The position numbers were made by a program, and so were the translations under genes. The notes beneath the pieces were generated by a model. The model was not told the DNA's origin. It searched no databases and saw only the letters and a list, made by a program, of their open reading frames with translations. Positions 1 to 8,085 of a stretch of DNA of 64,000 bases are shown here, in pieces. Every line of letters starts with the position of its first letter. Within the stretch, counting starts at the first letter, position 1. The stretch comes from Amycolatopsis jiangsuensis (GTDB taxonomy: Bacteria; Actinomycetota; Actinomycetes; Mycobacteriales; Pseudonocardiaceae), in NCBI RefSeq assembly GCF_014204865.1, contig NZ_JACHMG010000001.1, positions 6,102,501 through 6,166,500 on the forward strand. The letters run 5' to 3'.

Positions 1-145
1 GAAGTTCGAGGTGACCGCGCGGGTCGTCGAGGACCGCGCGGAGCGCGACCGGCTGTACGCCGCCATGGTCGCGGAAATGCCCGGCTTCGCCGACTACGAG
101 AAGAAGACCAGCCGGGTGATCCCCGTGATCGTCCTGGAACGCTGA
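1..145 (+). CDS. C-terminal end of a deazaflavin (F420)-dependent nitroreductase-family protein (partial)
   Basis: The window opens inside this gene; the frame starting at base 2 reads through to a TGA at 143-145. The visible 47 residues contain RDRLYAAMV, MPGFADYE and a terminal IPVIVLER. These match the C-terminal end of the split-barrel F420-binding nitroreductase family (Ddn-like). The cofactor site lies upstream of the window, so the assignment rests on the tail alone. It converges with the acyltransferase gene that ends at 159. Confidence 0.6.
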   Translation, partial: KFEVTARVVEDRAERDRLYAAMVAEMPGFADYEKKTSRVIPVIVLER

Positions 146-158
146 CCCCGGCGGCCGC

Positions 159-1313
159 TCAGCCGACGGCAGCCTCCATCCGGGGCTCGACCGCCGGCGG
201 GGCGGCTTTTTCCTCGGCACGGGCGCGCCGGCGGGCGATGAGCTGCTTGCCGGTGCGGATGAGTGGTTGCTCCACCCAACGGTGGATCAGGTCGGACACG
301 CCGAGGTCGACCACGAACACGGTGAGCGCGGTGAGCAGGCTGCGCTCGGCCAGCTGCGGCACCGCCTGGATCACCGCGAAGTGCACCGGACCCTGCAGCA
401 GGTAGAGCGAGTACGAGCGTTCCCCGACGAACCGCATCGGCGCCGTCGAGAGCAGCCACCGCGCCGGACCGGGTGACAGCAGCACGACGAGCAAGAGCAT
501 GGTCACCCCGGCGTAGCCGACGAGCAGCAGCACGTTCTCGCGGGTTTCGGACCAGAGCGCGTCCAGGTTCGTGTGCAGCAGGAGGAACCCGGCGACGATC
601 GGGATCGCCGCGAGCGGGTGGGTGAGCGGCCGCAGCACCGCGAAACTGCGCCGGTAGTGCAGCAGGATCGCCAGCAGGCAGCCGCTGAGCAGGATGAAGT
701 AGTGCACGGTGGAGCCGTAGATGGCGGTCTTCGATCCGTCGAGGAGCCAGCCGCCGGTGCTCACCGGCAACAGCACCAGGAGCACGGCCATGGCCGCGAG
801 CGCGAGGCCGAACTTCCGTCGCGCCGCCCCGATCCCCACCGCGACCAGCAGGAACGGCCAGACCAGGTAGAACTTCTCCTCGATGCCCAGCGTCCAGGAG
901 CCGGAGAAGAAGTTGTCGCTGCCGTTGCCCTCGGATCCGGGGAAGAACTCGTTGAGGAAGGTCAGGTAGTACTTCAGCGCGTGCGGGAAGTCGCGCGCGA
1001 GGAACTCGCCGCGCAGCAGCACGAACGCGACGATCCCGCCGAGGATCACCAGGTACGGCGGCAGGATCCGGAACACCCGGCGCAGGTAGAAGTCGCGTAG
1101 CGAGATCCGGCCGGTGCGGTCCTGTTCGCGCAGCAGCAGCGTGGTGATCAGGAAGCCGGACAGCACGAAGAAGACGTACACGCCGACCCAGCCGGACAGC
1201 CAGGTGAAGTTCGGCCCGGCGAAGTGGTAGAAGACGACGATCGTGGCGGCGAGCGCGCGCAGCCCGTCGAGCCCGGGGAACCGGCGCGTGCCGAGGTACT
1301 CGTCATGGCTCAT
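159..1313 (-). CDS. acyltransferase 3 family integral membrane protein
   Basis: A polytopic membrane acyltransferase that would transfer an acyl group, often acetyl, to an extracytoplasmic sugar or glycolipid; the acceptor is unknown. The N-terminus has the family signature FPGLDGLRA followed by a first membrane helix with VVFYHF, whose His is the conserved catalytic one, then VFFVLSGFL and the downstream R-rich loop FYLRRVFRILP. About ten hydrophobic helices follow. The ATG at 1313 (MSHDEY) is preferred to an in-frame TTG three codons upstream. Length, about 384 residues, is normal for the family. The C-terminal tail is basic and cytoplasmic. No neighbouring sugar pathway indicates the substrate. 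Confidence 0.85.
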   Translation of the reverse strand: MSHDEYLGTRRFPGLDGLRALAATIVVFYHFAGPNFTWLSGWVGVYVFFVLSGFLITTLLLREQDRTGRISLRDFYLRRVFRILPPYLVILGGIVAFVLLRGEFLARDFPHALKYYLTFLNEFFPGSEGNGSDNFFSGSWTLGIEEKFYLVWPFLLVAVGIGAARRKFGLALAAMAVLLVLLPVSTGGWLLDGSKTAIYGSTVHYFILLSGCLLAILLHYRRSFAVLRPLTHPLAAIPIVAGFLLLHTNLDALWSETRENVLLLVGYAGVTMLLLVVLLSPGPARWLLSTAPMRFVGERSYSLYLLQGPVHFAVIQAVPQLAERSLLTALTVFVVDLGVSDLIHRWVEQPLIRTGKQLIARRRARAEEKAAPPAVEPRMEAAVG

Positions 1314-1417
1314 CGTCTGCAAAAAATCGACCCCTTCGCCCGGTTCGGGGCCGAGTATATGGGTCCCTTCGTCCCTCCCCGGAGGTGGGCTGACCTGGGG
1401 TAACCCGGCCTGCGCGG

Positions 1418-2566
1418 TCAGCTGAGCGGCTGCCCGTACACGAAGCTGCGCAGCCGGCCGGTGGAGCCAGGGGTGAGCGGGTCGAACAGCTTCGCCTGCG
1501 CCGCGTGCACGGTGGCCGGATCCGGATCGACCACGGACAGGGCGCGCACTGTGTAACGCGACTCCGGGGTGAAGTCCGGGGCGGTGCTCCGGCGGTAGGC
1601 GCCGCCGAGGAGATCGATGATCAGCACGGTCGGCACCGGGGCGTCCGGGCCGGCGTGGTCGAGCACCGTGGTCAGCACGTCGTCGGGCAAGGACGGCAGT
1701 ACCCGGTTGTCGCCGAGGTAGGCGTGCGGGTGCGGGGGTTCGGCGGCGATCGTGCCGGACTCGGTGAACGGCATGGTGGCCAGGGTGTCGCGCAGCGGGC
1801 CGAGGGCACGCAGTGGCGCGACCAGCCGGTCGCCGTCGTCCGCCGAACCGGCGTAGGCCACCCGGACGTGGGCGATGTGCTTACCCCGCAACGGTTCCGG
1901 CACCATCGGCAGATCCGGGTACGGGATCATCGCCAGCGACGTGCCGAGCGCGTCCGGCAGGTCGGCGGTCCAGTCGCGCCAGCCGCGCAGCACGTCGGCG
2001 AGCCGTTTCGGGCCGAAGTGCAGGCCGCCGCCGTAGATCGTGCGCAGCGGAAAGAGCGAGAACTCCAGCGCGGTGACGATGCCAGCCTCGAGCGGCCCGC
2101 GCGTGACGGTGCCGTCGGGGAGGACCACGTCGGCGGAGCGGACGTGGTCGGCGGCGAGTCCGAACTGCCGGCCGAGCAGGCCGAAGCCGCCACCCAGGGT
2201 GTAGCCGGTCACGCCGACACCGGGCGCCGAACCGCTGAGTGGCGCGAGCCCGTGCTCGGCGGCCGCCTCGATCACCGCGGCCCAGGTCGTCCCGGCCGCC
2301 ACCCGGGCGAGACCGCGGCTCGGATCGATCGACACGCCGGTCATCCGCCGGGTCGAGACGAGCACCCCTTCCGCCGGGGTACCCAGGCCGTGACCGGTGG
2401 CCTGTACCGAGATCGGCAGGCCACGTCGGGCGGCGAGCCGGACGGCCGCGGCGACGTCGTCCGCGCCGGTCGCCGCCACCACCAGCGGCGGGGTGGACGG
2501 CACGCCGGTCTGGAACCCGGCGATCTCCTCGAGGTAACCGTGCTGGTCAGGGGTGAAAGTCTGCAT
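1418..2566 (-). CDS. FAD-binding oxidoreductase (PCMH/berberine-bridge-like)
   Basis: A flavoprotein oxidase or dehydrogenase of the FAD_binding_4 (PCMH) superfamily. The N-terminal half shows the FAD fold: QATGHGLG near residue 58, with the His at the place where FAD is often covalently attached, then GYTLGGGFG and GRQFGLAADHV. The protein is about 382 residues, shorter than usual berberine-bridge enzymes, and I see no clear C-terminal BBE motif, so oxidation chemistry cannot be predicted. The start is the ATG at 2566 (MQTFTPDQ). The gene is divergent from a LysR regulator whose start lies about 70 bp away, so LysR control is likely. Confidence 0.8.
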   Translation of the reverse strand: MQTFTPDQHGYLEEIAGFQTGVPSTPPLVVAATGADDVAAAVRLAARRGLPISVQATGHGLGTPAEGVLVSTRRMTGVSIDPSRGLARVAAGTTWAAVIEAAAEHGLAPLSGSAPGVGVTGYTLGGGFGLLGRQFGLAADHVRSADVVLPDGTVTRGPLEAGIVTALEFSLFPLRTIYGGGLHFGPKRLADVLRGWRDWTADLPDALGTSLAMIPYPDLPMVPEPLRGKHIAHVRVAYAGSADDGDRLVAPLRALGPLRDTLATMPFTESGTIAAEPPHPHAYLGDNRVLPSLPDDVLTTVLDHAGPDAPVPTVLIIDLLGGAYRRSTAPDFTPESRYTVRALSVVDPDPATVHAAQAKLFDPLTPGSTGRLRSFVYGQPLS

Positions 2567-2636
2567 ACCGAAAGCGTGGCCGCTCGCTGACGAGAAGTCC
2601 AAGAGATAGTACTTCCACGAGCTAGAATTGCTCCTT

Positions 2637-3545
2637 ATGGAATTACATCAGCTGGCCTACGTCGTCGCGGTCGCGGAGGAAGCCAATTTCACGCGGGCGG
2701 CGGAGCGGCTGCACGTCGCCCAGCCGGGAGTCAGCGCGCAGGTCCGGCGGCTGGAGCGGGAGCTGGGGCAACCCCTGTTCGACCGTTCCGGGCGCACCGT
2801 GCGGCTCACCGGGGTCGGCGCCGCGGTGCTCCCGCACGCCCGGGCCGCGCTCGCCGCGGTGGAGGCGGTGCGCGAGACGGTCTCCGAGCACGACGGGCTC
2901 GTCCGCGGCCAGGTGGCGATGGGAATGGTCACCTCGGCCGGTCCGGTCGCGTTGCCGGAGTTCCTCGCCGGCTTCGCCGAGCACTACCCGGGGGTGGAGA
3001 TCACGCTCGCGGAAGCCAACTCCGACGTGATGGCCGAGGCGCTGCGGGAAGGGCGGCTCGACGTGGCGGTGATCGGCCTCGCCGACGGTGTGCCCGCCGG
3101 GCTCGCCACTCAGGTGCTGCTGGACGAGGAGCTCGTCGCGGTCACCGGCCCGGGAGACGACTTCGTCCGCCGAGCCGACGTCACGCTCGCCGACCTCGCC
3201 GGCCGCTCGCTGATCTGCCTGCCGAAGGGCACCGGTGTGCGTGGCGTGCTGGATCGCGCGTTCGCCGCGGCGGGGCTGCGCCCGCGGGTGACGATCGAGG
3301 CCAGTGACCCGAATGTGCTGGCACAGCTGGCAATGCGGGATCTCGGTGTCGCGCTGGTTCCGGAGTCGCTCGCCCGCTATTACGCTGCGGAGCTGCACCG
3401 GTTGCCACTGCGGCCGTCGCTGCGTGGTCAGCTGGCGCTGGCGTGGCGGGCCACCGGCCCCGCCGGTCCGGCGGCGCGTGCGTTGATCCAGTTCGCCCGC
3501 ACGACGCTCGACGGCGCGTCGTCGTCGGCGGAAGGAGCGCGATGA
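2637..3545 (+). CDS. LysR-family transcriptional regulator
   Basis: Begins MELHQLAYVVAVAEE, the classic LysR winged-HTH start, with the recognition segment FTRAAERLHVAQPGVS. The periplasmic-binding-like effector domain fills the rest of about 302 residues. ATG at 2637 is chosen over a TTG at 2628 because LysR proteins begin within a few residues of this motif. A TAGAAT hexamer at 2623-2628 sits only 9 bases before the ATG, suggesting a very short leader. The gene is divergent from the FAD oxidase and its stop overlaps the ATG of the DUF2236 gene (ATGA), so it probably controls one or both. The effector is unknown. Confidence 0.88.
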   Translation: MELHQLAYVVAVAEEANFTRAAERLHVAQPGVSAQVRRLERELGQPLFDRSGRTVRLTGVGAAVLPHARAALAAVEAVRETVSEHDGLVRGQVAMGMVTSAGPVALPEFLAGFAEHYPGVEITLAEANSDVMAEALREGRLDVAVIGLADGVPAGLATQVLLDEELVAVTGPGDDFVRRADVTLADLAGRSLICLPKGTGVRGVLDRAFAAAGLRPRVTIEASDPNVLAQLAMRDLGVALVPESLARYYAAELHRLPLRPSLRGQLALAWRATGPAGPAARALIQFARTTLDGASSSAEGAR

Positions 3546-4339
3546 CCGACGTACTCGGAGAGTCCCTGCTCGGTGTCGGGTTGCTCGCCGGGAGTGCCAA
3601 CGTGGTCATGCAGCTCGCGCGTCCGGAAGTCGGTTACGGAGTGCTGGAAAGCACTGTCGAGTCCGGGAACCTGTTCAAGCATCCGCTGAAACGCGCACGC
3701 ACCACCTACACCTACCTCGCGGTCGCCGCCCTCGGCACCGACGAGGAGCGCGCGGCGTACCGGCGGGCAGTGAACGTCTCGCACGCGCAAGTCCGCTCCA
3801 CCGCCGCGAGCCCGGTGCGATACAACGCTTTCGACCCGGAGTTGCAACTGTGGGTGGCCGCCTGCCTGTACCGCGGGCTCGAAGACGTGCACCGGATCGT
3901 GCTCGGCCGCCCGGTTCCGGAAGCGCTCTACGGTGAGGCAGCCGCGCTCGGCACGACGTTGCAGGTCCGGCCGGAGCAGTGGCCCGCGGATCGCCTTGCC
4001 TTCGAGGAGTACTGGACCGCCGGCCTGTCCAAGGTGGACATCGACGACCGGCTGCGTGAATATCTGACCTCGCTCGTCGATCTCCGGTTCCTGCCCCGGC
4101 CGTTCGGTGTCCTCTTCGGACCGGCCCACCGCTTCGTGACCGCGGGATTCCTGCCGGCGCAGTTCCGGGAGCAGCTGCGGCTTCCGTGGTCGGCCACGGA
4201 CCAGCGACGGTTCGACCGGCTGATGCGCCGGATCGGCCGCGTGGTGCGGCTGCTGCCGCCGTCGGCTCGGCGGTTCCCGTTCGGTCTCTGCCTCGCCGGC
4301 CTCAGGCGGCGGCGCCGGAAGGGGGAACCGCTCGGGTAG
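3542..4339 (+). CDS. DUF2236 (MpaB/latex-clearing-like) oxygenase-family protein
   Basis: A 265-residue protein of the DUF2236 family, which includes heme proteins such as rubber oxygenase Lcp and fungal MpaB. Family hallmarks are GSANVVMQLARPEVGYGV near the N-terminus, the K/R-rich segment KRARTTYTYL with downstream NVSHAQVR, and FDPELQLWVAACL; the His of NVSHAQVR fits the family's conserved heme-pocket position. The C-terminus is very basic. The start ATG at 3542 overlaps the LysR stop, implying translational coupling. Substrate is unknown; the neighbouring FAD oxidase hints at oxidation of a small organic compound. Confidence 0.78.
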   Translation: MTDVLGESLLGVGLLAGSANVVMQLARPEVGYGVLESTVESGNLFKHPLKRARTTYTYLAVAALGTDEERAAYRRAVNVSHAQVRSTAASPVRYNAFDPELQLWVAACLYRGLEDVHRIVLGRPVPEALYGEAAALGTTLQVRPEQWPADRLAFEEYWTAGLSKVDIDDRLREYLTSLVDLRFLPRPFGVLFGPAHRFVTAGFLPAQFREQLRLPWSATDQRRFDRLMRRIGRVVRLLPPSARRFPFGLCLAGLRRRRRKGEPLG

Positions 4340-4380
4340 GCGGTTGACCTGGCAGTACCGGCTCGGCAAGGGTGATGTGG

Positions 4381-5340
4381 ATGAGCACCTCGGACGAGGA
4401 ACGCCACGGCGTCCGCCTCACGCACCTGGACCAGGAGTTGTTCGCCGGTGCCGGGGCGTGCAAACGCGACCTCGTGGACTACTTCGACGCGGTCGCCGAG
4501 CGGCTGCTGCCGGTGCTGTCCGACCGGCCGCTGTCGGTGATGCGCGTCCTGCGCGGACAGGAAGCGTTCATGCAGAAGAACCTGCCGAAGTACACCCCGG
4601 ACTGGGTACCGCGCACCAGCCTGTGGGCGGAGAGTTCGCATCGCACCGTCACCTACGGCCTGTGCAACGACCGTCGCACCCTGCTGTGGTTCGGCAACCA
4701 GCGCGCGGTCGAACTGCACCCGGCGCTGACCCGCGTCGGCCACGAAGGCCCGACCGACCTGATCATGGACCTGGATCCGCCCGAGGGTGCCCCGTTCGGC
4801 GTCGCGGTGGCCGCCGCCCGCCTGGTCCGCGAGGCCCTGGCCGACGCTGGCCTCGCCGGAGCCCTCAAGACCAGCGGGTCGAAAGGCGTGCACGTCTTCG
4901 TGCCGCTGACGCCCGGTCAGTCCTTTGAGGACGTCGCCGCGGCGACTCGGGCACTGGCCGCGCGAGCGGAACGGCTGGACCCGCGGCTGGCGACCACCGC
5001 CTTCATCCGGGAAGACCGCCACGGCAAGGTGTTCCTGGACTCCACCCGCGCCGGCGGCGCCACCGTGGCCGCCGTCTACAGTCCCCGGATCCGCCCGGGC
5101 GCGCCGGTGTCGTTCCCCGTCCCCTGGACCGACGCGGACGACGTCGCACCCGCCGACTTCACCGTGAAAACGGCGCCCGCCCTCCTCGGTGACGCTGACC
5201 CGTGGGTCGCGGAACTCCCCGCCCCCCAACGACTTCCGGCGGACCTGGTGGCCGAGGGCCACACCATTCCGATCGCCAGGGTGGCGGCCATGCACGAGGG
5301 CAAACGCCGAGCGCGCGCCCGCCGGAAGCCGGAGTCGTAA
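4381..5340 (+). CDS. standalone LigD-type polymerase/primase domain protein
   Basis: An archaeo-eukaryotic-primase-like polymerase domain (PolDom) related to LigD, the bacterial non-homologous end-joining enzyme. The metal-binding motif is MDLDPPEG, with the two Asp of DLD. SGSKGVHVFVPL matches the nucleotide-binding SGxGxH-type motif, and a C-terminal Asp lies in the usual third-metal position. Only the polymerase domain is encoded (about 319 residues); neither ligase, nuclease nor Ku is adjacent. Candidate starts are GTG 4372, ATG 4375 and ATG 4381; the last is used here, without strong preference. Likely role is gap filling or end processing in NHEJ or stationary-phase repair. Confidence 0.85.
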   Translation: MSTSDEERHGVRLTHLDQELFAGAGACKRDLVDYFDAVAERLLPVLSDRPLSVMRVLRGQEAFMQKNLPKYTPDWVPRTSLWAESSHRTVTYGLCNDRRTLLWFGNQRAVELHPALTRVGHEGPTDLIMDLDPPEGAPFGVAVAAARLVREALADAGLAGALKTSGSKGVHVFVPLTPGQSFEDVAAATRALAARAERLDPRLATTAFIREDRHGKVFLDSTRAGGATVAAVYSPRIRPGAPVSFPVPWTDADDVAPADFTVKTAPALLGDADPWVAELPAPQRLPADLVAEGHTIPIARVAAMHEGKRRARARRKPES

Positions 5341-5343
5341 GGC

Positions 5344-5745
5344 TCAGCCCGTCACCGGTGCGCTCAGCTGCCAGGACACGCCCCACCGGTCGTTGACCCA
5401 GCCGAACGGGCCGAAGCCGTAGTCGTCCAGGGGCATCAGGGTGCCGCCGCCGTCGGCGAGGGCCTCGAAGAGCCGCTTCAGGTCGGCCTCGGAATCGAGG
5501 GTGACGAACAGTGACATCGACGGCGTGAACTCGAACTGGTGCTTCACGAAGCTGTCGCTGCACCGCACCCGCTGCCCGGCCACGGTGAACTCGGCCAGCA
5601 CGACGGTGCCTTCCGGGCCGGGGCCCTCGGCGCCGTAGCGCTGGTCGGACAGCACGGAGTCGCCGGGCAGCAGGGACGTGTAGAACTCCATCGCCTCGGC
5701 GGCGTCGCGTTTCTGGAACATCAGAAAGGGAACGAGGTCGGCCAT
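5344..5745 (-). CDS. PhnB-like VOC-superfamily protein
   Basis: About 133 residues beginning MADLVPFLMFQ, with the PhnB/3-demethylubiquinone methyltransferase-like (VOC) pattern: AAEAMEFYTSLLPG, a long beta region and the tail FGWVNDRWGVSWQL. These proteins adopt the glyoxalase fold; many lack an assigned reaction. ATG at 5745 is preferred to an upstream in-frame start at 5781 because the fold begins right after it. The gene lies just downstream of the TetR gene on the same strand and its upstream start would overlap the TetR stop, so the two are probably co-transcribed. Its substrate is unknown. Confidence 0.8.
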   Translation of the reverse strand: MADLVPFLMFQKRDAAEAMEFYTSLLPGDSVLSDQRYGAEGPGPEGTVVLAEFTVAGQRVRCSDSFVKHQFEFTPSMSLFVTLDSEADLKRLFEALADGGGTLMPLDDYGFGPFGWVNDRWGVSWQLSAPVTG

Positions 5746-5777
5746 GGGTGCGAACCTCGCAGTGACAACTACTTTTG

Positions 5778-6380
5778 TCAAGGACGGTCGGTGCCCAGCA
5801 GCCGGGCGGTCACCCAGGCCAGCGAATCGGCGGTGTGGGCCGGGGTGTCCGACGGCTGCATCACGTGGCTCAGCACCGCGCGGACGACGAGGTCGATCAC
5901 CACGGTGATCCGGTCACCGGCCAGCGGCGGTGCGTAGCCGCGGACGCGCTCGGCCAGCATCGTCTGCGCCTCGGTCAGCAGGGTGCCGGCGCGGGTGGTC
6001 AGCAGCGGCAGGAACTCGGTGTCCGTGCCGTGGGTCGCCGAGGCGATGGCCCGCAGCAGGACGTTGTCCTCGGCCAGTTCGAGGACCGCGCGGGCCGCTT
6101 CGCGGATCGCTTCCACGAGGTCGCCGGGGTGCCGGTCGAACGCCGCGCCGACAGCGGTGAGGAACCGGCTCAACTCGTGCGCGATCATCGCTTCGGCCAG
6201 CGCGGTCTTCGAACCGATCTCGTTGTACACCGTCTGCCGGCTGACGCCGACCAGTTCGGCCAGCCGGGCCATGGTCACCGACGGCCAGCCCGAGCGCGCG
6301 GTCAGCTCGATCGCCGCGGTGATGATCGGCCGCCGGTACTGGCCGCCTTCGGCGGAAGGGACCACGCTCATGGCGGTCAT
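5778..6380 (-). CDS. TetR-family transcriptional regulator of the alkane hydroxylase unit
   Basis: A 200-residue TetR protein with the N-terminal HTH ARSGWPSVTMARLAELVGVSR-type arrangement and recognition helix SRQTVYNEI, followed by an all-helical ligand domain. It lies 25 bp downstream of the ferredoxin gene, in the order alkB-ferredoxin-tetR seen in many actinobacterial alkane operons, where the TetR protein (AlkU/AlkX-like) represses the operon and is released by fatty acyl or alkane-derived ligands. That function is inferred from position. ATG at 6380 is the first start; a second ATG lies at 6371. Confidence 0.85.
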   Translation of the reverse strand: MTAMSVVPSAEGGQYRRPIITAAIELTARSGWPSVTMARLAELVGVSRQTVYNEIGSKTALAEAMIAHELSRFLTAVGAAFDRHPGDLVEAIREAARAVLELAEDNVLLRAIASATHGTDTEFLPLLTTRAGTLLTEAQTMLAERVRGYAPPLAGDRITVVIDLVVRAVLSHVMQPSDTPAHTADSLAWVTARLLGTDRP

Positions 6381-6405
6381 GGTAACCGCGCGGCGAAGGT
6401 GTTCT

Positions 6406-6597
6406 TCAGTGCAGCTTCAACGCCAGCACCGGGCAGGCGTCGACGGCCGCGGTGAGGTCCTTGCGGTGTTCCTCGCCCGGGGCCGGGTCGTGGACCACCA
6501 CCGTGCCCTCGTCGCTGACCTCGAAGAACTCCGGCGCCATCGTCTCGCACATGCCGAGCCCTTCGCAGCGGGTCAGATCCGCTTCGATCCGCATCAT
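6406..6597 (-). CDS. [3Fe-4S]-type ferredoxin
   Basis: A 63-residue ferredoxin starting MMRIEADLTR. The cluster ligands are arranged as in P450-type 3Fe-4S ferredoxins: CEGLGMC (Cys-x5-Cys) with a final Cys in DACPVLAL, and no fourth ligand in the first motif. It would carry single electrons to an oxygenase. Its ATGATG start overlaps the TGA of the AlkB-rubredoxin gene, so it is translationally coupled and probably belongs to the same electron chain. A longer upstream reading exists but would overlap the alkB coding sequence in another frame and is rejected. Confidence 0.85.
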   Translation of the reverse strand: MMRIEADLTRCEGLGMCETMAPEFFEVSDEGTVVVHDPAPGEEHRKDLTAAVDACPVLALKLH

Positions 6598-7994
6598 GCA
6601 CCCATCCTTCCCGGAGCCACGAAATCCATTTTCTCCCGGACCCCGCAGTCGGGGCAGCACCAGGAATCCGGGATCGCCGTCCACCGGGTGCCCGCAGGGA
6701 ATCCCTCGCGGGGGTCGCCGCGCCGCTCGTCGTAGACGTAACCGCAGCCGGGACACATCCCGCCTTCCGTCGCGTCACCGTGCACATCGGACAGTTCCAC
6801 GGCCGGCGAGTCCGCACGAGTGCCGTGGCGGGCCAGGATTTTCTCCCGTTTCCCCGGTTGGATGTTCGCCCGTGCGAGGTCCCCGTCGAAGTGTGCGAGC
6901 ACCCGCGGATCCATCACTCGGCGCCACAGCGGCGGTACCAGCGCGAGCACGATCATCCCGGCGTAACCCGTGGGCAGGACCGGGGATTCGGCGAAGTCAC
7001 GCAAGGACTGGTAACGCCGCGTGGGGTTGGCGTGGTGGTCGCTGTGCCGCTGCAGGTGATACAGCAGCACGTTCGTCGCGATGTTGTTGGAGTTCCAGCT
7101 GTGGCTGGGATCGACCCGCTCGTACCGGCGCCGCTCCGGCGGGCCGACCCGCTGCCGCAGCATGCCGTAGTGCTCCAGGTAGTTCACCACTTCCAGCAGC
7201 GAGAACCCGACCACCGCCTGGATCAGCAGATACGGCAGGACGCCGAAACCCAGCCACGCCACCATCGCCACCCACAGCACCGCCGACATCAGCCACGCGT
7301 TGAGCACGTCGTTGCCGATCCGGTACGGATGGCGCTCCCGCCGGGCGTAACGCTTGCGCTCCAGCCGCCACGCGGACTTCAGCGAGCCGAAGACGGTCCG
7401 CGGCCAGAACCGGTAGAAACTCTCGCCGACCCGGCTGCTGGCCGGATCCTCCGGCGTCGCCACGCGCACATGGTGGCCGCGGTTGTGCTCGATGTAGAAG
7501 TGTCCGTAGAAACTCTGCGCCAGCGCGATCTTCGACAGCCACCGCTCGTGACTTTCCTTCTTGTGCCCGAGTTCGTGCGCGGTGTTGATGCCGATCCCGC
7601 CGATGCAGCCGATCGAGACGGCCAGCCCGACCTTGTCCACCACGGACAGCCCGCCCGTGGCGATCAGCCAGAACGCGAAGCCGAAGCCGAGGTACTGGAT
7701 CGGCAGGAACAGGTAGGTGATCCAGCGGTAGTAGCGGTCCCGCTCCAGCCGCTCGAGCACGTCGTCCGGCGGATTGCTGCGGTCGAGCCCGGTGATCAGG
7801 TCGATCGCGGGCACGATCACCAGGATCACGATCGGCCCGATCCAGAACCAGACACCCCATCCCGTGGCGGCGTGCAGTCCGATGGCGAGGAAGGCCAGTG
7901 CGGGCACGACGAGCCCGATCAGCCACAGGTACCGCTTGCGGTCGGTCCACCGTTCGGTCGAGCCGACGGGCACCGTGCCGGTCATTTCGCTCAT
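6594..7994 (-). CDS. alkB: alkane 1-monooxygenase fused to a C-terminal rubredoxin
   Basis: Integral membrane diiron hydroxylase that oxidises the terminal carbon of n-alkanes. All histidine boxes are present: HELGH (140-144), EHNRGHH (169-175) and LQRHSDHH (314-321), plus the extra NYLEHYGM near 271. Six hydrophobic helices flank them. After a linker of about 70 residues the C-terminus is a rubredoxin with iron ligands CPGC (414, 417) and CPDC (447, 450). Fused rubredoxin domains of this kind are known in actinobacterial AlkB proteins and supply electrons directly. At 466 residues the protein is the expected fusion length. A ferredoxin and a TetR gene follow on the same strand. Confidence 0.95.
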   Translation of the reverse strand: MSEMTGTVPVGSTERWTDRKRYLWLIGLVVPALAFLAIGLHAATGWGVWFWIGPIVILVIVPAIDLITGLDRSNPPDDVLERLERDRYYRWITYLFLPIQYLGFGFAFWLIATGGLSVVDKVGLAVSIGCIGGIGINTAHELGHKKESHERWLSKIALAQSFYGHFYIEHNRGHHVRVATPEDPASSRVGESFYRFWPRTVFGSLKSAWRLERKRYARRERHPYRIGNDVLNAWLMSAVLWVAMVAWLGFGVLPYLLIQAVVGFSLLEVVNYLEHYGMLRQRVGPPERRRYERVDPSHSWNSNNIATNVLLYHLQRHSDHHANPTRRYQSLRDFAESPVLPTGYAGMIVLALVPPLWRRVMDPRVLAHFDGDLARANIQPGKREKILARHGTRADSPAVELSDVHGDATEGGMCPGCGYVYDERRGDPREGFPAGTRWTAIPDSWCCPDCGVREKMDFVAPGRMGA

Positions 7995-8025
7995 CGCGCC
8001 CTTTTCCGTTGGCTGGCTTTACAGA

Positions 8026-8055
8026 AAGGTAGGCGATGTACAGTGGAGTTGACAA
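8026..8055 (-). promoter_or_regulatory. candidate promoter of the alkB operon
   Basis: On the minus strand TTGTCA (8050-8055) and TACCTT (8026-8031) are separated by 18 bp, upstream of the alkB ATG at 7994. The surrounding bases contain two TACAG motifs (around 8021 and 8038) that could serve regulator binding. Assigned by eye only. Confidence 0.4.
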
Positions 8056-8085
8056 GTGCGAGCTGGATGTAAAGACACGATCGGC

